Shown here: positions 1-11,040 of the stretch, piece after piece
Layout: every line of letters begins with the position of its first letter
Position numbering within the stretch: the stretch's first letter is position 1
DNA from: Limnephilus marmoratus
Taxonomy: Eukaryota; Arthropoda; Insecta; Trichoptera; Limnephilidae
NCBI GenBank assembly: GCA_917880885.1
Contig: OU862919.1
Span: forward strand, 49,699,058 to 49,763,057
Length of the DNA: 64,000 nucleotides
Direction: 5' to 3'
Program-made: the position numbers and the translations under genes
The notes under the pieces: generated by a model
Databases searched by the model: none
What the model was told of the DNA's origin: nothing
What the model saw: only the letters and a program-made list of their open reading frames with translations

Positions 1-132
1 CGCGCGAGAGGGGAAGGGGACCCGGGAAAGGAAAGGGAGGCAGAAGGTGAACGGGACGAATGGGAAAAGACACGCAGGGTAAAACAATTTCTTTATTAAA
101 TGGCATAGCAACGCATGCCGGGAACCAGCTAG
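1..132 (+). mobile_element. Helitron-like family A, 3' end (left-truncated by window)
   Basis: A purine/G-rich stretch is followed by a conserved tail that ends in CTAG at 129-132 and is followed by T. The same tail recurs at 6506 (inverted), near 14078 and at 48540. Complete copies start with TC and insert between A and T, the Helitron signature. No replicase is encoded, so this is a non-autonomous copy. Confidence 0.65.
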
Positions 133-1457
133 TGTATTATAATGTTATCGACATCTTACTTTTTGTGGTTTCATGTAAAAATAATTAATAAAAAACTCTC
201 ATAGTTTCATAAATTTTTTTCTAATTGTGTCAGAAACCCTGGTTTCATAAAGGTTAAATATTTTGTGGTTAAATTTTAGATTTGAATACAGGGTGTCCGG
301 GGATAAAGTGCATCTTCGGGAGGTGATTCTACATGATATTATAAGTAAAAAAAGATAAATAATTTTTTCCAAATTCCAACTTTTAGGGGTAGTTTTGTGG
401 TAAAAATATAAAATAGATCGGTGTGTGCGGCCAGCTTTATTATTTTCCGCTGATACGGGCCAATCATAACCACGCAATATTGACACAATTGTGCCTGGCA
501 GGCTCCCTGCAAGTAAGATTGTACCTTACACTAAGGATTTTTAGTAGGTATAAAACGTTTTTAGTAGGTATAAAACGTGATGATTTCTCTTCCTAATATC
601 GTTTAGATCATATTTCTCACTGGTTATTACTGGTTCCATGACAACTCAGAATCATGCAATTTCAACACCCCTTTGAAAAGTCGTTAAAAATTATGAAAAA
701 AAATTGAAAAACATCCCAACCTAACCTAATGTAACCTATTTAACCAATTTTTTTCAACACTTTTAATGAAAGGTGTTGAAGTTGCATGATTCTGAGTTGT
801 CCGGTCACCAATACTACCCTTACGGCCTCCGTGGTCCCGAAGTAAGACTCTCGACTCACAATCCGAAGGTCAAATAATATATGATATATTTGGCACGTTC
901 CAGAGTGGGAGATACTCTCAGTATCGCCCTGGTGTCTCACCATTCAAAATTGAAACGTTGCTTTAAATGGCTTTAGCCGTGTTTGGTGACCAGAACTGAA
1001 TAGTCAGGAATTTCGCCGCCTTCCTCTTCCCCATCTCCTTCCCCTCCTCACTACCTTCAGTCTCACAACATACCCCAATTTGGGATGCCATAGTCTCACT
1101 GGCTCCAGACGGGAGCGGTTGGTGACTCTTGTGGGTATTCATATAAAAAAAAAGAGTCAACGATTTCCATGAGACCTATATGAGTAACAACTCGTATAAC
1201 ATAGGAACACCCAAAAGAGAACAAATTAACCTGAGGGGTTAATCGAACTTGATATAAAATAACATTAGAATAATTAATAATTCAAGAAATGATAGTGCAC
1301 AGACCTGTTATATTATTTACGTATAAAAATAATATCATGTAGATAGAAATAAAATTAGTAGGTTCTTTAAGAAGTTGAATATTTCTTTGTGACAAATGGG
1401 TCAATTATTGATTCATTCAAATACCAGGTGATTAATATAATAATAATAATAATAATA
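133..1457. other. AT-rich stretch, no gene seen
   Basis: Short open frames occur on the minus strand but none shows a recognisable domain, splice-site pattern or repeat relationship. CCTAA-like words occur near 716-740. The region abuts a 5'-truncated LINE at about 1458. Confidence 0.5.
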
Positions 1458-2815
1458 TAGGTGATCGGAATAACCTTCGACACTAAACTACTATTTACCA
1501 ACCATATTGATATCGTAACTAATAAAGCTATGAAAATGCTGGGTTTTATTCTAAGGTTATGTAAGGATTTCAAAAATATCCACACATTTAAAATACTATA
1601 CACAACTCTGGTTAGGAGTCATTTGGAATATAATTCCCCCATATGGAATCCTTTCTACAAAAGCCACGCAAACTCCATTGAAAGAATCCAACGCAAATTT
1701 CTGAGATCAATTAATTTTAAATTAGGAATTCCCGTGGATGATATAAACTATAATTCTCTTTTACAAAAAATGCGACTCTTATCGTTAAAAGATAGAAGAA
1801 TAATTAATGATCTTATATTTTTATTTAAAATACAGAATAACTGGTTTGACTCCCCTGAATTGGTATCGTTAATAAATTATCATGTACCTTGCAGACCAAC
1901 TCGATTCAAAACACCTTTTCACTGCAACAATAATAACACCAATGCAGGACAAAATTCAATCATAAATCGCCTGCATACTTTAGGCAATGCATACGCTAAT
2001 ATCGATCACGCCGCCGGTAACCTGGCCTCATACAAAAGATGCATCAAACTAAATTTGTCTGCTAGAACCACGTAAACACAATACATCAGGTAAACATAAT
2101 ATGCCTACCAAATTAATGAATACCCTAGAAATCACAGGTACCTACTTGTAAAATTTATCATATCGGCGTCGTTGACATCAAGTTGACATAATCCATGATA
2201 CCTACCTAGTAATTATTTCACTTTTTATAAAAAAAAAATTTATTGCTTCTAAGAGGATTTCTTACTTTTATAACTTTTTATATTTTATAACTTTAAATAT
2301 TTATTAATTTTTATAATTTATATTTAAAACTTTCTACCTTTCAAAGATATCTTATATTTCTAAAATTAATGAATACCTTAGAAATCACAGGTACTTACCT
2401 ACTTGTAAAATTAATCATATCGGTTCACATATACTTGGTCAAAGGTTCACATCGTTGACATCAAGTTGACATAATCCATGATATCTACCTATTAATTATT
2501 TTTACTTTTTATAATTTTTTGTTCTTGCTCCTAAAAGGATTTCGTACTTTTATAACTTTTTGTATTTTATAACTTTTTATATTTATTAATTTTTATAATT
2601 TATATATAAAAATTTGTACCTTTTAAGGATATCTATATTTCTATATTTTACTTTTTACTATAATATTTTTAACTTTTAACTTTTGTTTTTACTCTTTTCT
2701 TAAAACTTTATACTTTGTACTCTTTTCTTTATATTTTATACCTACTATACTTTATATATACATGTATGTTAATGGCACATGTTGTGCCGTGTATTTCAAA
2801 ATAAATAAATAAATA
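1458..2815 (+). mobile_element. 5'-truncated non-LTR retrotransposon (LINE) with 3' UTR
   Basis: The fragment starts after an ATA-repeat junction, encodes the C-terminal end of a reverse-transcriptase ORF (1461-2075), then has an AT-rich 3' UTR and ends in an AATAAATAAATA-type tail near 2800-2815. The 3' UTR holds a diverged direct repeat: about 2108-2230 recurs at about 2363-2510, around a shared motif GACATCAAGTTGACATAATC. The truncation and simple tail fit target-primed reverse transcription. The clade (CR1- or Jockey-like) is not resolved. Confidence 0.75.
1461..2075 (+). pseudogene. LINE ORF2 C-terminal fragment (reverse transcriptase thumb/C-terminus)
   Basis: The 204-codon open frame contains patterns typical of the region after the LINE RT catalytic core: a stretch like NHIDIVTNKAMKMLGFILR, then LVRSHLEYNSPIWNP and IERIQRKFLR. 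The catalytic YxDD box and the N-terminal endonuclease are missing because the copy is 5'-truncated. The first methionine is just the first in-frame ATG after the truncation point, so no functional protein is expected. Confidence 0.8.
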
Positions 2816-3492
2816 TTCTCATGATGTAATCAATATTGAGCCTGTTGCATATATTTTTAATGTGGTTTTATCCTACGATAATGAAATTTTGTGTTATTTA
2901 CAAAATGCATCATATTAACTCTCCCACAGCCAACTGGGGGAGAAGGTAGTACTCAAAATTACTATCCTTCTTATATCTACTTAAATACATGTTTAGTATT
3001 TTACATATTCCTGCGCAAAGGATTAATACATAATTAACTATTTAAAAAAAAAATGTGAAAAAATCGTTGATCGCAGGAAAATATATTTTGTCAAAAATAG
3101 GTAATATTCCCTGCCCAAACGAAAATTACTTGTGTGGCGGAAACAGAAACAATATGTTTAATATATAAGTAAGTAGGTATATGCAGTATGTTGTGTCAGT
3201 ACTGACTGATACGGCATGGCGAGTGTAAGTGGGGCGGGATGGGAAGGGGGTGTCCGCTTTCACCGGAGAGGTGTCGTGTTACGCATGTATGTATAATTAT
3301 TTCTTTCAATAATAATTTTTAAAAATAATGGGATGTGTGATTGTAAAATGAAACAGATACGATAATTTGAACAATTTATTAAAAACAACAATGAGTAGTA
3401 CATTTTTACAATGTACAATAATATGTTGTTACACCTCTTTCAAGGAAGCGGATAAGAAATAATAAGGTATGTTTGTATCTATAATAGCTTAA

Positions 3493-3722
3493 CCCTTTCC
3501 GACCGGCAAAAAATGTCCGAATTTTGATGGGCCTCACCAGTAAAGCTCTTAATTATGATTCCGTGGGGCGACTTCCTGGTTGAAACACAAGCGCGTAAAG
3601 GTACCCTGCATAAGCAGCTCCCGCACGTTCGATCAACACCGGTGTGGTTCCCAAAACAGATTTATTGCTTTCAAGATTTTTTAAAGACAAACTCACACAC
3701 GTATGAAGCCGGTCGGAAAGGG
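3493..3722. mobile_element. piggyBac-like short TIR element (TTAA target)
   Basis: Terminal inverted repeats CCCTTTCCGACCGGC and its complement lie just inside TTAA on both sides (3489-3492 and 3723-3726). TTAA duplication is the piggyBac (or Kolobok) hallmark. At about 230 bp it cannot code for a transposase. The two overlapping opposite-strand frames inside are shadows. Confidence 0.7.
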
Positions 3723-3793
3723 TTAATAGCTTTAATATATAAATATTATTATTACATGTGTATTCCGAGAACACGGTTACGGAGACAGTATTA

Positions 3794-4203
3794 GGGGCCG
3801 TTCAAGTATTACGTAACGCACTTGGGGGGGGGGGGGTCTTGCGAAACGTTACTGTGCGTTACGAGGGGGGGTTCGAACAACGCGTTACGTAACATGTTTT
3901 TCTTTATTTAGATAAAAAAAAATAGGGAATTAAAATCTTCTAAGTTGACAATCCCTTTCGTTCTCGACATCTCTTGTTTTATTTATCACCGCAAACGCAA
4001 TTAAAACAAGAAAAAGGGTATTTAAGCGACTTTCCAGTAGTTTGCGCAACTTAATTGTGACTTTCATGTAAAAATTATCACTTGGGCGTTACGTAACGTT
4101 TAGGAGGGGGGAGAGGATGGAAAAACGTTACAGCGCATTACATGGGGGGGAGGGGGGGTCAAAAATCTTCAAAAATGGCGTTACATAATACTTGAACACC
4201 CCC
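3794..4203. mobile_element. Harbinger-like MITE with TTA duplication and G runs
   Basis: Inverted ends begin GGGGCCGTTCAAGTATTACG and end with a matching complement (one end has a small gap). TTA flanks both sides (3791-3793, 4204-4206), as in PIF/Harbinger elements. The interior has long G runs and repeated GTTACGTAACG-type words. Related TTA-flanked, G/C-run elements lie at 36571 and 44344. Confidence 0.7.
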
Positions 4204-4788
4204 TTATAAAGATTTACCAATTTTAGCGCGTTTTATATTATATTGATAACTTATATTGGTCTATGAAAAATACACTTATACATATGTTAAAGTTAACTTG
4301 TTCGTTGACACCAAACTATGATTCTATTAAAGTTGAAATTAAAATAATTCATTACGACGTCAACAACAAAACTTCAAAATGAACATTCTGAATAAATAAA
4401 ATGTGCGCAATGTTGACACCTCTCCATAACAGGCCGAAATATGGAGCGCAAATTCTACACAGTTAGTATTATGCCATTGCTGGAGCTGGGCGCACGCTCC
4501 TTTTGGGAACAAGTAGGTATTTCTAAAATGCTTCAAAATAATGATTATAAATTATTTGAAACTAGCCTATATGTAGTCTGTAAGGATAATATGAATAAAT
4601 AATTGGGATTTCTATGGTTTAAATGTCCATAAGACAGAAAAATGTGAGGGGTCGTCGGCCGACCCACATGGTTATGGACATTATGTTTGGCATCTTGACC
4701 TTTCGAGAGTTAAGATAAATAGAGCTGAGAACAGAACTTTCAGAATTTTTGGAAAATAACGAATAGCACCAAAGATATGAGCCATCAA

Positions 4789-5058
4789 CAAGGGCGGATC
4801 CAGGATTTTTTTCTGGGGGGAACACAAGGGGCGGACGGGTAAAAAAATCAACAATTACTGTTACAATTTACAAGTTCAAGTATGTATAGGAAGGTTTATG
4901 AAGTATGTATAAGTGTATAAGTGTCAACACAATAGAAAAATTAAATGTTTAGTAAAGACAGTTTTTGCTTATAAGTATGTACTGTGATGGAATCTTCACA
5001 GTAGACAAAAAAACTGTCTGGGGGGACGTGCCCCCCCCCCCCCCTAAATCCGCTCTTG
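4789..5058. mobile_element. hAT-like MITE with 8-bp target duplication
   Basis: The ends CAAGGGCGGATCCAGG and the complement of CAAGAGCGGATTTAGG are flanked by exact 8-bp duplications GCCATCAA (4781-4788 and 5059-5066). A C run of about 16 sits next to the right end and a G run next to the left. It is non-coding. Confidence 0.8.
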
Positions 5059-5066
5059 GCCATCAA

Positions 5067-6002
5067 AATATTGTTATTTGCAACTGGCCGAAAAATGTGT
5101 GACATCACAATATGTGTGCAGCTCTACCATTTGAACTATGAATTGCACTGAATCGTGTCTCTTAATTATGTACTTCGATTTATTTTTGGGTTATTATGCA
5201 GTGTTATGCTACCTCCTTCTTTAGCCAATGTTTCGGACAGCATTACAGTGTCATACTTGATAATACTTTTGGCCGTGAATCTCAAATCATATCTACTTTG
5301 ATTAATATTTACATGTCTAAATTATTTTAAAAAGTGATGCAGTTTTCTAAGTAAAATTTAAAAAAAAAATACTGAATGCCTTAGAAAAAAAAACTGTCAT
5401 GCAAGTAGCTCGTAGGATAGCGTGCAATTTATTAAAACGGTTAAAATTTCCAAAAACAAGAAACGCAGGCTCGAAAGGTGGGGGAGGTACCGTAAGAACC
5501 TGGTATTACTCGCTGTCGACTTCACCAACAGATGTTGACCTTTCCCATGCTGCCTTAGGTTTGACCACCCCCAGACTTTAATACTCAACATTAATATTAT
5601 AACTTATTCTGCTATAACTTAAGTGCGGTTAAATTTAAATTTTTAATATCAACTATGCAATATGTTATCAAGGACATGAATAAATATTTTATTTTATTTC
5701 ATGGGAACACCGCACAAGATTTCCAACTGCCCAAAGCCAGTAAGACTGACATTTCCGATTGGGGTATATTGAGAGGCTGGGGGAGTGGGAGTGAAAGAGA
5801 TGGAAGAGAGGACGGTTGGGAAGAACCTGCCTTTTATTATCTGATCTAAATATATAATATATTCAACAATAGCAAAATTTTTCTAAAAAAAAAAATCTCC
5901 CATTTGGAAAACAGACACGATTTTTTTTTATACGAATATATAAACTAGTTTTAGTATTTCTACATGTACCTGAATTCATACTCTACCCAATTTTTTTTTT
6001 AC
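5067..6002. other. Intergenic, no gene seen
   Basis: AT-rich sequence with only short open frames (for example 5397-5591 and 5655-5849) that lack splice context or recognisable motifs. No repeat relationship was noticed. Confidence 0.4.
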
Positions 6003-6415
6003 ATTAGCTCCAGGAAAATAATTCTCCTTAGGGCCTGTGTCATCTTTAGGGATGCTGTGTGGAGGGTCTTTTAGGAAAGGAAGGAGAGGAAGTTCTGGAA
6101 AGGAAAAGGGTGTGAGGGGTGGGGAGGAATCTGGGGGTCAGTGTGTCCAGGACTGACGGATGTATGATTCCATCCCTACCACTGCGGTGCAAGGCCATGT
6201 TCCAAGAGAGTACGGCTGGAGAAGTCAAAGGGACTCCCTCAACCATTCTCTCCCGATCTGGCCTGCCATTCAGCTGGTGCGCGGATGCATCCGCCGCCAG
6301 GGCCCGGACAAACCTCACTCCATGTACCCGGGCTAAGTCACCAAACGTAGCGAACCACTACGGCAGAGGTGTCAGTTATCCAATAAATGGTTCCCGGGGC
6401 GGCGAGGCGGTTTTT
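6003..6415 (-). mobile_element. Retroposon carrying a LINE-type 3' tail
   Basis: On the minus strand this ends with a hairpin built around AGGGAAATTATTTTCCT-like sequence and a poly(A), the same 3' tail as the LINE at 62588-63110. Its upstream module differs from that LINE and recurs at 22630-23058, 40360-40589 and 63380-63750. The minus-strand frame 6318-6046 (90 codons) aligns with the one at 22949-22638 over most of its length. Confidence 0.65.
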
Positions 6416-6505
6416 TTTTAACTTCTTTATACTACTTTAAAAACCAAAATATTTTCATTTTGGCAATGCTGATTTATGAAAATGATTTTTGAATTTCATA
6501 GATAA

Positions 6506-6879
6506 CTAGCTGGTTCCGGCATGCGTTGCTATGCTATTTAATAAATAAATTGTTTCTCCCTGCGTGTCCTATCCTATTCGTCCCGTTCCCACTCCGCCTC
6601 CTCCACCTGCTCTCTCCCCACATTACTCCCTCTTCCCCCCCCCTCCCCCGATCTCACCCTCCCTCCCGCTTTCCATACATTCAGTTTTCAAACATCGCGT
6701 GCCACCAATAGCAATTTTTTTATACAAATTTCATAATGCCAGAGCTCACCGGAAGTTTTATAAAAACCTTGTCCTGACAATAACGAACACATAAAAAAAG
6801 AATTATCCAATTTGGTGCAGTCGTTCGAAAGTTATGCGCTTAGCAACACATTTAGCAATTCATTTTTATATATAAGAAG
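6506..6879 (-). mobile_element. Helitron-like family A, complete non-autonomous copy
   Basis: Read on the minus strand it begins TCTTATATATAAAAATG and ends in CTAG, with A before and T after, the Helitron insertion rule. It has a C-rich block on the + strand (about 6580-6680) that is G-rich on the element strand. No Rep/helicase is encoded. Confidence 0.75.
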
Positions 6880-7609
6880 ATATATTTGGTGAGCTGTTGT
6901 AGAGGCTATATTCATGAAATAAAGACTAGGATCGGCGAACTTGTCCTGCGAACAGTTTTATATTTGGTTATTTTCACACTCTATATTATTTTCCCGAACT
7001 AGTATTTCTAACTAGTAAGAAATCGTTGTTTCTCCCTTACTATCATGGTTAGAAATATGATCTAAACAGTGTTAGAAAGAGAGAACATCACGCTTTATAT
7101 TCAAATCTCAAATACATCCAAAAAATAATTAAAATGTACACCATTATGAAACCAAAGTTTAAGACTACGATTTGAAAAATAATTATAAAACTTTGGGAAT
7201 TATAATTTTTTTTATTAATTATTTTCATGCGAAATGACAAAAAAGCAAGTTGACGATAATGCACATAGCATACATTTGTCTAATACAGCGTTTCTTAACC
7301 TGTGGTCCGCGGACCCCGGGGATCCGCGAATACATGTACGGGGTTCCGCAGTTTCATATTTGGACCATTTAACAATAACAAGTAAATGCTACCAAAAGTC
7401 TTGTAATCGCTACGCGTCATTGTTTCAGATTATTTTCAAGTACTCAACAAAAAAAATTGCATATTACACCCTTTCAACGCAGATGTTACTGATATTACTG
7501 GCTTGAAAATGGCACAGGAAAACCAATTAATAGAAAATTTTGTGATTCAGCTTTGAAACGTAATTTCAAAGAAGCCTCTTTATCAAGTTTTTTGGGTGAA
7601 TGTAAAGAA

Positions 7610-7835
7610 AGGTTATACGGAAATATCAGAAGAAATACTGAAACATTTACTGCTTTTCTCAACCACAAACCTCTGTGAAGAAGTATTCTCTGCTCTTGTA
7701 TATTATGCTAAAAACAAATACGTAAACAGATTACAAGTGGAATCCAATTTGAGATTATAACTTAGTAGCAACATCAACCCGAATATCACTAATTTAGTTG
7801 CAAAAAACACCAACCTTCGCAATAATAACGATTAA
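7610..7835 (+). pseudogene. hAT transposase C-terminal remnant
   Basis: Translating around 7660-7830 gives residues like EEVFSALVYYAKNKYVNRL, then LQVESNLRL, a stop, and LSSNINPNITNLVAKN. This matches the conserved end of hAT dimerisation domains in ZBED5/FAM200-related transposases. An in-frame stop inside the conserved block and the lack of the DDE core mean it is dead. Confidence 0.75.
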
Positions 7836-7963
7836 TTAATGTGAACGTTGGTGTGTTGCTGTTGTACGTTAATTATTAACTATTATTAGGAAAAAATATA
7901 ATAAGCAGTAATTGTTGAATGAAACACTAGTATATATTGAATCATTTGGCGGGTATAAGATAA

Positions 7964-8035
7964 GCCGCCATAGCTCAATTGGGAGAGCAGTTGACCGGCA
8001 ATCAGAAGGGCACGGGTTCAAGTCCAGTTGGCGTC
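7964..8035 (+). tRNA. tRNA-like pseudogene (nominal anticodon GGC)
   Basis: A 72-nt cloverleaf can be drawn: acceptor GCCGCCA/TGGCGTC with one mismatch, D stem GCTC/GAGC, anticodon arm with loop CCGGCAA, and T arm with TTCAAGT loop and one mismatch. Position 33 is C rather than T and two stems carry mismatches, so a decayed tRNA or tRNA-derived repeat is more likely than a working alanine tRNA. It lies inside the hAT element. Confidence 0.5.
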
Positions 8036-8199
8036 ATGTATCTTTTCTCGGAAGATTTTTCAATGTGGATGAGTGTTTCAGGCTGACAATTATTGCTTAT
8101 AATAATTATTAACGTTTTTTATAAATAAAAAAAATTTGTATTTGTAGTAATTATATACTTAATAAAAAATATATCAGAGTGTGCAATTCACAGGCGGTA

Positions 8200-8397
8200 G
8201 AAGTGAAACCTTCAGAAAATTAAAGGAGACAAGTGTGGGGAGGCTAGGAAGCACCGCACAAAGAGAAGACCGATAATACTATCTCATTCTCTCACAGGCT
8301 AAATCCTATGGATGTATGTGTTTGTCTAATTTTAGTGTCGCTATTTTTCGTTTCATCGAGTTTCAAATCACAACAGTGCTAAAAAAGTTTTCACTTC
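8200..8397 (-). repeat. Repeat X, copy 1 (short TIR repeat)
   Basis: Ends in GAAGTGAAA and its complement. The body, with words like ATCTATAGGATTT and GAGAGAATGAG on the minus strand, recurs at 44671-44837 and 63808-64000 in the opposite orientation. It is nested in or carried by the hAT element. Confidence 0.65.
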
Positions 8398-8633
8398 AAA
8401 AATGGTTCGAAATTAATTGTTGGTTTTTTTTATTGGGGGTCCTTGAAAATTGACCTTGATTTCCTAGGGGTCCGTGGCTGAAAAAGGTTAAGAAACGCTG
8501 GTCTAATAAAATATGTGTTTTTATTTTTTTTCATCATCAGTAATTTTAGTTAGAAAAAACCTAAGGTGAGCGATTTTTAAAATGTTTTTTTTGGTTTGCC
8601 TTTAAAATTTTTATGTTTATTCGAATTATAATA

Positions 8634-9559
8634 TTGGGTCCTTACATATGAAATTGGCGTTTTACCGTACTGGCAACTTTGATCTCAAATATCTTCTCTT
8701 TGGTTAGGAATTCCAAATTCAAATTTATACAGCTATTTACTCATGTATTTGTGTTTCGAAAATTATAATTCATTTGTTTTTTCCTTAATTATTTTTTTCT
8801 TTGCGTCACTTAGTTTACAAAATGGAAAACTTGAAATATCGCGCTATTTACGAGTACGAATTCCACAGCAACAGCTCGAAGGATTAATGATGTGTATGGT
8901 GACGGTGCCGCAAAAGAAAACACAGTGCGTTTTTGGTTCCAACGTTTTCGTTCTGGAAATTTCGACCTGCAAAACAAGCCCCATGGACGGCCGGAGACCA
9001 AAGTTGATAATGAAGAATTGAAGGCTATTGTGGAAGCGGATCCATCGCAAACCACATGCGAGTTAGCTGCAGGCTGCGGTGTTAGTGATAAAACTGTTTT
9101 AATCCACTTGAAGCAAATTGGGAAGGTGAAAAAGCTTGAAAGGTGGGTACCTCACGAATTGAGTGAAGCAAATCAACAAACGTGCATTAGAACGCTAGAC
9201 CACACACTGCACAACAGACGGCTACCAAATTAGAGGAGCTTCAATTGGAATGTCTAAGACATCCACCGTACTCTCCGGACCTTGCCCCAACAGATTACCA
9301 TTTTTTTCGAAATTTGGATAACTTCTTGCAAGGGAAAAAATTCAACTCCGATGGGGCAGTCCAAACCGCCTTCAAAGATTTTATTGATTCCCGTCCGAAT
9401 GGTTTTTTTAGTAAAGGGATCGATGAACTACCTATGAGATGGCAAAAGTGCATAGATAGCAATGGTACATACTTTGATTAAATAAATATATTATATTAAA
9501 AAAAAATCGACTTTATGTTCCTCCCATGCAAAACGCCAATTTCATATGTAAGGACCTGA
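8634..9559 (+). mobile_element. mariner element, internally deleted
   Basis: TIRs GTCCTTACATATGAAATTGG on the left and the complement on the right, flanked by TA (8632-8633, 9560-9561). Length is 926 bp against about 1.3 kb for a full mariner; the missing DNA comes from the middle of the transposase. Confidence 0.92.
8822..9481 (+). pseudogene. mariner transposase, N- and C-terminal parts fused by deletion
   Basis: The start at 8822 gives MENLKYRAIYEYEFHSNSSK, then a frameshift. The frame at 8892-9233 carries the rest of the N-terminal HTH DNA-binding region (VRFWFQRFRSGNFDLQNKP ... GVSDKTVLIHLKQIGKVKK). After ANQQT the sequence jumps directly to the ARPHTAQQTATKLEELQLE region, then YSPDLAPTDYHFF and the C-terminus at 9479. 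The segment with the first two catalytic aspartates of the D,D,D triad is deleted, so it cannot be active. It could still be mobilised through its TIRs. Confidence 0.9.
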
Positions 9560-9774
9560 TATTTGAAAGAGTATTTCATCACCTTTCAAAAACAGTTTTT
9601 AATTTTCGAATTAATTGAGAAATATTCGATTTATTCGAATTTTTTTGCAAAGCGGAAATATTTTGACCTTTGGTTTAACAATTGTTTACGTTCAGCCATT
9701 TGATAGTCATCAAATGTGACAGAGTTTAAAACCCCAATCTTAACTTTCAAAAGAACAAAAGAACGAAGGATGAG

Positions 9775-10012
9775 GGGCAGTTCTACACTTTTCGTGAACT
9801 AGAGCGCTAAGATAGAAAACTACAACATTATTGATGTTGTTTTAGCTGAAAATGCTCACTGGCACATCCTCTTCAAAATAAAAAAATCTTCATAAAAAAA
9901 AATTATTTTGAAAATAAATATTAAAAATTTATTTTCAGTTACAACAAGATCCAATAGTGTTGTATTTTTCAATCTTAGCATTTTAGCTCACTGAAAAATC
10001 ATGGACCGCCAC
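9775..10012. repeat. Degenerate hAT-like palindromic MITE (relative of 23577-23770)
   Basis: Shares CTAGAGCGCTAAGAT, a 'GATGTTGTTTTAGCTGAAAATG'-type interior (shortened here as TAGCTGAAAATG) and the end GGACCGCCACTG with the clean copy at 23577-23770. The left end is eroded, so no target duplication is visible. Confidence 0.55.
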
Positions 10013-10472
10013 TGAAAGGAAAAGTGAAATTGAGGTAGTGACGAAACTGTTACATGGCTAAAAGAAATCCATTGTATGAGCCAAACATTGCATGAGCCAT
10101 TATATCATTTTAAACAAATAGGATTCCCATGATGGGACCAATGAATAAATTCGATTGGCAAAACATTTCATTGTTTCTTATTTACATGTGCAACTGTTAT
10201 GTCGAAGAGTGACGCAACGTAATATATGTGATAATGGATTCCATGACAGTTGATCCCCAACACTTGGCCCCCTGGTGTACTTATATACAATAAGCAATCG
10301 ATTAAGGGAAAATATGATACCTACCTACACAAAATATAACTAATTGTCCCCAAAGGGGTGCGCAGAGAGGATGTACAGCCGAATAACAGAAATATAAAAC
10401 TTAAATAGATGAAGACAATATAAGCGAAACTCAATCGAAAATCTGGAATCAGAAAAATCAGAAAAACATATT

Positions 10473-10544
10473 GACACCTCTGGGACTCGAACCCAGGACC
10501 TCTTGCTTTCCGGGCAAACGCGCTAACCACTGCGCCACGGTGTC
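10473..10544 (-). tRNA. tRNA-like head of SINE, minus copy (nominal anticodon GGA)
   Basis: A 72-nt cloverleaf with acceptor GACACC/GGTGTC, a perfect D stem GCGC/GCGC, anticodon stem TTTGC/GCAAG, and T arm CTGGG/CCCAG around TTCGAGT. Pol III A and B boxes are intact. The loop CCGGAAA puts C at position 33 and gives GGA, but there is no long variable arm as serine tRNAs need. It is a tRNA-derived SINE head rather than a tRNA gene. Confidence 0.55.
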
Positions 10545-10845
10545 GATATGAAATTCGGTCATGTTTAACTGTACCATACTTCGACTAAGAACCACCTACA
10601 TTATCTTCATTTTCTTTAACGCATATATTATTGGCAACTATCTTTATGTATGATTGCAAGATTCAAACCCGAACTAAATGCACTCTAGATAGTGTCTGGA
10701 TAAATCTTTATCCATTTTTATTTAATATGCGACATCTAGCGACTTTTCTGCAAGTCTAGGATGAATATTTTATTTTTATTTTAACTTTATGAGTAAAACC
10801 TTAAATTGTAATATTTAAAGACAATATAAGACCGAATTTCATATT

Positions 10846-10917
10846 GACACCGTGGCGCAATGGTTAGCACGTTTGCCCGGAAAGCAAGAGGTCCTGGGTT
10901 CGAGTCCCAGAGGTGTC
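10846..10917 (+). tRNA. tRNA-like head of SINE, plus copy (nominal anticodon GGA)
   Basis: Nearly identical to the minus copy at 10473-10544, with D stem GCGC/GCAC and T arm CTGGG-TTCGAGT-CCCAG. Acceptor pairs 1-6 form and pair 7 is G/A. The flanking body sequence (CAGATTTTCGATCGAG, GCTTATATTGTCTTCAT) follows both copies, so the unit is a SINE, not a bare tRNA gene. Confidence 0.55.
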
Positions 10918-11040
10918 AATATGTTTTTCTGATTTTTCTGATTCCAGATTTTCGATCGAGTTTCGCTTATATTGTCTTCATCTATTTAAATATTACAATT
11001 TGAGGTTTTACTCATAAAGTTAAAATAAAAAATAAAAAAA

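Larger units (their letters stand above)
7286..8500 (+). mobile_element. hAT element (Charlie-like ends) with decayed transposase
   Basis: The ends CAGCGTTTCTTAACC and GGTTAAGAAACGCTG are flanked by exact 8-bp duplications GTCTAATA (7278-7285 and 8501-8508). Inside are remnants of the transposase C-terminus, a tRNA-like sequence (7964-8035) and a copy of another repeat (8200-8397). Confidence 0.88.
10410..11040. repeat. Inverted pair of tRNA-derived SINE copies
   Basis: The left arm (about 10410-10560) is the reverse complement of about 10835-10985, each with a tRNA-like head and a shared body. The right copy also has its own flanking inverted arms: about 10765-10830 complements about 10975-11035 around AACTTTATGAGTAAAACC. 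A body-only fragment without the tRNA head lies at about 15400-15500. Confidence 0.65.

Noticed and set aside
6119..6421. 100-codon + strand open frame
   Set aside because: It is antisense to a repeated retroposon module and lacks any domain; the signal comes from the repeat.
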